Program-made: the position numbers and the translations under genes
Source of the DNA: an uncultured Leptotrichia sp.
Lineage (GTDB): Bacteria > Fusobacteriota > Fusobacteriia > Fusobacteriales > Leptotrichiaceae
Assembly (NCBI GenBank): GCA_938017765.1
Contig: CALIJH010000195.1
Coordinates: 1-10,940, forward strand
Length of the DNA stretch: 10,940 bases
Direction: 5' to 3'
Shown: positions 7,005 to 10,940 of the stretch, piece after piece
Layout of the letters: the number at the start of each line of letters is the position of its first letter
Numbering within the stretch: position 1 is the first letter of the stretch
Notes under the pieces: generated by a model
What the model saw: the letters and a program-made list of their open reading frames with translations, nothing else
Database searches by the model: none
Told to the model about the DNA's origin: nothing

Positions 7005-7119
7005 GGAAATATCTTTTTAAATCCATTTGAAATTTTATAATACAATACGATACAATTTCTTGTATTATTTAAGTAAAACAATTTAAAAAAATTTCCCCAA
7101 TACGGATAAAGATATTTCC
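7005..7119. repeat. 12-bp inverted repeat bounding a foldable 115-bp element
   Basis: GGAAATATCTTT (7005-7016) and its exact reverse complement AAAGATATTTCC (7108-7119) bound 91 bp. Inside are two further inverted pairs: 7014-7022 with 7081-7089, and 7037-7045 with 7060-7068. Each outer arm is followed by T-rich sequence in the outward direction (GTTTTTATTATG on the minus strand, AATTTTATTTTTC on the plus strand). This suits a bidirectional terminator between convergent genes, or a miniature inverted-repeat element. Confidence 0.45.
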
Positions 7120-7183
7120 AATTTTATTTTTCTTTTTTTATTTTAAAAATTTATTTTAACATTAATATTCCAATACTTATTAA

Positions 7184-7220
7184 TATTTCTATACTCATTA
7201 TTATTTATTATTTCTATACT
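7184..7220. repeat. 12-bp direct repeat across the helicase stop codon
   Basis: TATTTCTATACT occurs at 7184-7195 and 7209-7220, 25 bp apart. The second copy includes the TAG stop (7214-7216) and the codon before it. Probably a local slippage or duplication product in A/T-rich DNA. Confidence 0.5.
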
Positions 7221-9631
7221 TCCAGAATTTTTGTAAAAATCTCATATTTTCCTGATATTTTTTCAGCCAATATTTTTTTATATTCTTCCAGCTGCTGTAT
7301 ATATTTTTCATTTTCTGTAGGCTCAAATCCTGTCTTATAGTCATATATGAATATTTTTCCGTTTTCCTCATCAATATTTATTCTGTCGATAATTCTTTTA
7401 TTATTCCCACTGTCATATATTTCAAATTCAGTATAAACTTTATATTTCCTGTCATAAATCTCTTTATTTTCTAAAATAAATTTTTCCATTCTTTCAAGAA
7501 GCTCTCCTATCAGTTTCTTTCCGAGCATATTCCCATATCTGCTTAAAAAAGCCGACTTCGCATTTTTTCTGTCATTTTCATAATCATTAGTCATATGCTC
7601 AAAATAATAATGCATCGCAAGTCCTTTTTTTCTTCTAAATTCCCCTTCCAAATCTGTCTTGTAGTTATTAACAGGTTTCTTTAGTATATCATTATCAAAA
7701 TATGACATAATGCTGTCAATTTCTTTATATTCTCCGATCGGTGTTTTTCCTCTTTCTTTTCGACTTTCCGTTATCTCTCCTATTGAATAATATTCCTCAT
7801 CATTGTAAATTTCAATCAGTCTTTTTATAAAACTGTCCTTAAAGCTCTCTTTGTTTTTATCTTTTATTGTATACGCTTCCATAAACAGCAATAAATTTTT
7901 TTTGGCTCTTGTCAAAGCTACATAGTCATTGTTGATATTTTCCATTTCCTCTTTTTTTCTGTTTTTTTCATTTATTCTAAAATAATCACCGTCAATAAAA
8001 ATTTTATTATATTTAGGGAAAGTTATCAAAAAGTTATTCACTTTTTCAAATTTTTCATCATAATCAAAATATATAATCAAATCTCTGTTTTCCCGTGTTA
8101 TTCCCGTATCATTTTCATAATAAATCACGGTATCAAATTCCAGTCCTTTGGATTTATGTATTGTCATAAGATTTATGGCTTCTTCATCACCGCTGCTAAG
8201 CTGTTTCAGTTTTTCCTTTTCATCTTCGACATAAGTTACAAACTCAAATAAATCATTGTGTTCTTTTAGAATATTGAAAAATTTAAAAATATTTTTTATA
8301 TCGCTATTTGTAGAATAAAATTCCGAAACATAAAATTCTTCCATAAGTTTTTTTGAAAAATTATCTCTTTGATACTTACTGTTCAAATCCCCTGAAAGAT
8401 TTTTCAATTTTTTTATTTTAAACAGTATTTCGGAAAATACAAGTCCATTTCTTTCCATTTTATCTATATTTTTATATTCCGAAAGACCGTTTCTGATTTT
8501 TTCTTCCTGCCTGTCTACAAAATCCGAAAACTTTTCATCGTCTCCATTTTTTATATATTTTTCTGTTTCCGATTTATTTTCCAGCATATATTTTACATGG
8601 TCATTCAGACATCCTATCAAATCAGACCTCATAAATTCCAGCAAATAGGCATAATTATTAAAAACAAAATATTTTATGAGCTTATAAAGAGGCTTTATCA
8701 CGCTATGCTCCAAAAGCAAAGAGCTGCTATTCAAAGTATAAGGGATATTTTCTTCATTGAGTCTTTGGGCAATTTCATTCAGCTGCTTATTTTTCCTGCA
8801 TATTATACATGTATTTCCCAAATTTTGTATTTTACCGTCTTTAATCATACGTATCATTTTTTCATAAGCTGCCTCGGGTTTCTCTTCGCCATTATTATAT
8901 TTAGTTTTTCTTTTCTGTAAATGATAGCTGAAATATCCTTTCTGATATTCAGCATCATCCCTGTATTTTACAGGATTGTAGGACCATTCACCATTATAAT
9001 TTTCAAATATGCTGTTTACGTTTTCAATTATTTCTTTATAGCTTCTGTATGACTTATTAAGATTTTCCGAACTTCCTCCGATAAGCTCCTCAAGTTTCTC
9101 AAACAGCTCTTTTTCTCCTCCACGCCAACTATAAATACTCTGCTTTTCATCTCCTACACACACTATATTTTCAGCACTGTTCAACAGCAGTTTCAATATT
9201 TTCCATTGTAAAACACTCGTATCTTGAAATTCGTCAATCATAACGGTATCAACATTTCCCCCGATTAATTCCAGAAAATCGTCGGTTACCCTGTCATTTT
9301 TTACAAATCCGAGTTCTTTATTAAATATAAACTTATAAGTATAAGTCGTAATATCATCATACGTAAATCGTTTGGAAGAAAGCTTTATCTGTTCAGCTAT
9401 ATCATAAATCATATTTGCAGTATCAAAAATTTTATTATGTAAAAGCAGTACATGAAATGAAAAAATATAATCGGAAAGTTTCCGAATGAATAAATCCTGT
9501 AATTCTTTCAATTCTCCGACTATCTCAGCTACTTCTTTTCCTCTGACTTTATTTCCGTTCCAAATATTTTTTGAGAGAAAGAATATTTCCCAATTTTCAT
9601 CTTTTAATTTTAATAGTAATTTTGTATTCAT
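7214..9631 (-). pseudogene. AddA/RecB-type helicase-nuclease, N-terminally truncated
   Basis: 805 residues of a UvrD-superfamily (SF1) helicase fused to a RecB-family nuclease, as in AddA, which processes DNA double-strand ends for recombination. Present: motif II VMIDEFQDTS (130-139), motif III VGDEKQSIYSWRGG (159-172), motif IV LNKSYRS (191-197), motif V INLMTIHKSKGLEFD (486-500), motif VI YVALTRAKKNLLLF (570-583). The nuclease domain looks intact: H674 (GLAMHYYFEH), D749 (RIIDRI), D764 and K766 (YDYKTG), and Q780/Y784 (QLEEY). Absent: motif Q, the Walker A GxGKT of motif I, and motif Ia, so about 250-300 N-terminal residues are missing compared with AddA and ATP hydrolysis should fail. The frame is closed by a stop at 9653-9655. 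The ATG at 9629-9631 has AAGGA 7 nt upstream, so a shortened protein could be made, but I see no promoter. No other frame upstream carries the missing part. Marked as a broken gene; a native short form is less likely. Confidence 0.8.
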
Positions 9632-9660
9632 GCTACAATCCTTTTTATCTTTTTATATCA

Positions 9661-9688
9661 TTAAAAAGAGCCTTATTCAGGCTCTTTT
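9661..9688 (-). terminator. Intrinsic terminator of the topoisomerase gene
   Basis: Arms AAAAGAGCC (9664-9672) and GGCTCTTTT (9680-9688) form a 9-bp stem with a 7-nt loop; on the minus strand it ends in TTTTT. It begins 12 nt after the topoisomerase stop codon and should block read-through into the truncated helicase frame, which starts about 30 nt further on. Confidence 0.9.
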
Positions 9689-9699
9689 AATATAACAAT

Positions 9700-10940
9700 T
9701 TAATATCCGAAGAATAAATCTTCATCATAAGGAATACCTTTCTTAGCACGACCAGAGTATTCTTCAGCAATTGCTTCAGCGTCTTGGTCAACTACTTTTA
9801 CAAATTCAGAAACAACTAAACCTGTAATTTCATCATCTTTTACTAGTTCATGGAATTTACTTCCTTTAACACCTCTGTTAGTTGAAGGTACTTCTTCACC
9901 TTGCGTGAATTTGTATGATGATTTAGATTTAGAGAATAATACAGCATCATTATCTCCAACTCCAGCAGCTACCGATTTCTTGTCATATTTAAAGCCAGCA
10001 ACAGTACCTGAACCAGGGTTACTTTCTCTAATTGTTGAAATTGGGAATTTAGCAAGTTGTCCGTCTTCAGCAATAATGTACAAGAATTTCGCATAATCTT
10101 CTTCAGTTAATGGTTTAGCATAAATAATTTTCTCATTGAGAATCAATTTAGCAAGAGGTGATTTAATGTTGTTCTTAACAATGTTTACATTACCAGCGTC
10201 AGTAACAATCAATACACCTTTGTAAATACCATTTAAATTATTAGGCAAGATAGTAACAAATTTATCTTCATCTACACCTAAAAGGCTTGTTGATGATGGA
10301 ATATCTAAAGGAATAGCTTTAGCATTGATTGTTTCAATCGTACCGTCATTTTTAAGAATGTTGATAAATTCTTGAGTAGTGGCTTTTAATTCTGACTTGA
10401 TAGGAACATGAGTATTAAATGTTTCTTCTAATGATTGTAAGATGGTTCCGTTAGATAGAATATAAATAGTAGTATCTACATCCTTTTCTAAAAGTTTCAT
10501 TTTGTTTCTACTTTCTTTGTCAGCAAGTTTTAAATCTTCCAAAGTAACATTATCAATGAATGTTCTACGGTCATCTGAAATAACTTTCTTAGTAGCTTTT
10601 AATTCTTCAATAATTGCAGAGTCAATAGCAGCTTCATCATTTAAAAGATTTTCTAAATCTTCAGTTTCTTTACGAAGTGCTTCAATTTCAAGCAAGATTT
10701 TATCTTTATCTGCCTTAGTTAAAACAGAAAGAGATAATTTCAATATATAATCAGCTTGCGCTTCATTGATACCAAAATGCTTCATAATATTATCTCTTGC
10801 TTCTTCTGAGCTTTCTGATTTTCTGATAATGTTAATAGTTTTATCTAAATCACTTAATACTGAAGCAACACCTGAGCGTTGTTCTAACTTTCTAGAGTTA
10901 TTTTCTAATTTATATTCAAGTTTATTGATGAAAGCTTCTT
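9700..10940 (-). CDS. parC: Topoisomerase IV (or gyrase) subunit A, C-terminal part
   Basis: The reading frame stays open to the right edge, so the 5' end lies outside. The internal Met at 10783-10785 is not the start. About 412 residues are visible. Upstream of that Met the frame reads LDKTINIIRKSESSEEARDN, then FGINEAQADYILKLSLSVLT: the conserved end of the C-gate/coiled-coil region of type IIA topoisomerase A subunits. The rest is the beta-pinwheel DNA-wrapping domain, with blade repeats such as IYILSNGTI, GVLIVTDAGNVNIV and LYIIAEDGQLAKFP. A strict GyrA box (QRRGGKG) is not seen, only NRGVKGSK, which leans towards ParC. With its B subunit it would decatenate or supercoil DNA; the catalytic Tyr is outside the window. 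Codon choice differs from the other genes (GGT, CGT, GCT, ATT preferred). It ends at a strong terminator. Confidence 0.85.
   Translation of the reverse strand, partial: EAFINKLEYKLENNSRKLEQRSGVASVLSDLDKTINIIRKSESSEEARDNIMKHFGINEAQADYILKLSLSVLTKADKDKILLEIEALRKETEDLENLLNDEAAIDSAIIEELKATKKVISDDRRTFIDNVTLEDLKLADKESRNKMKLLEKDVDTTIYILSNGTILQSLEETFNTHVPIKSELKATTQEFINILKNDGTIETINAKAIPLDIPSSTSLLGVDEDKFVTILPNNLNGIYKGVLIVTDAGNVNIVKNNIKSPLAKLILNEKIIYAKPLTEEDYAKFLYIIAEDGQLAKFPISTIRESNPGSGTVAGFKYDKKSVAAGVGDNDAVLFSKSKSSYKFTQGEEVPSTNRGVKGSKFHELVKDDEITGLVVSEFVKVVDQDAEAIAEEYSGRAKKGIPYDEDLFFGY

Larger units (their letters stand above)
6766..7213. other. Convergent intergenic region, ogt / helicase fragment
   Basis: About 450 bp between ogt (plus) and the end of the helicase-nuclease (minus). 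It contains the weak ogt terminator, the 51-codon relic frame, the 16-bp palindrome and the 115-bp inverted-repeat element. The last 70 bp before the helicase stop are low-complexity A/T sequence. Confidence 0.5.

Noticed and set aside
8597..8920. Plus-strand 107-residue frame inside the helicase gene
   Set aside because: Antisense to a region between conserved helicase motifs IV and V; composition reflects the complementary strand.

Overview
The window looks like chromosomal DNA from a low-GC, AT-rich Gram-negative anaerobe of the Fusobacteriota, most likely Leptotrichia or a close relative. This rests on the strong A/T bias, heavy ATA/AGA/GGA codon use, and a lipoprotein autotransporter whose lipobox cysteine is followed by a run of glycines, a design I associate with Leptotrichia-type surface proteins. 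The genus is an inference; no marker gene here proves it.

Layout. A YqeM-like SAM methyltransferase (minus strand, TTG start) is followed by about 570 bp of AT-rich spacer. This spacer carries a good intrinsic terminator plus a second long hairpin. Next come gpmI (glycolytic phosphoglycerate mutase, minus, with its own consensus promoter) and a 958-residue lipoprotein autotransporter (minus, long 5' leader). A divergent promoter region separates these from ogt (DNA alkyl repair, plus). The convergent spacer after ogt holds inverted repeats and a possible gene relic. Beyond it is the C-terminal part of an AddA/RecB-type helicase-nuclease (minus), then the C-terminal part of a ParC/GyrA-type topoisomerase subunit (minus), which runs off the right edge.

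The genes do not form one operon or pathway. gpmI and the autotransporter are adjacent, but gpmI has its own promoter. ogt and the helicase-nuclease both concern DNA repair but converge and are probably not co-regulated.

The most notable spot is about 9632-9700. The helicase ORF starts there with no Walker A motif (about a third of a normal protein is missing), immediately after the terminator of a topoisomerase gene with clearly different codon preferences. Either a recombination or transfer event cut the helicase, or the contig is a chimera. I see no CRISPR array, tRNA, rRNA, transposase or prophage gene, and no convincing new multi-gene system.
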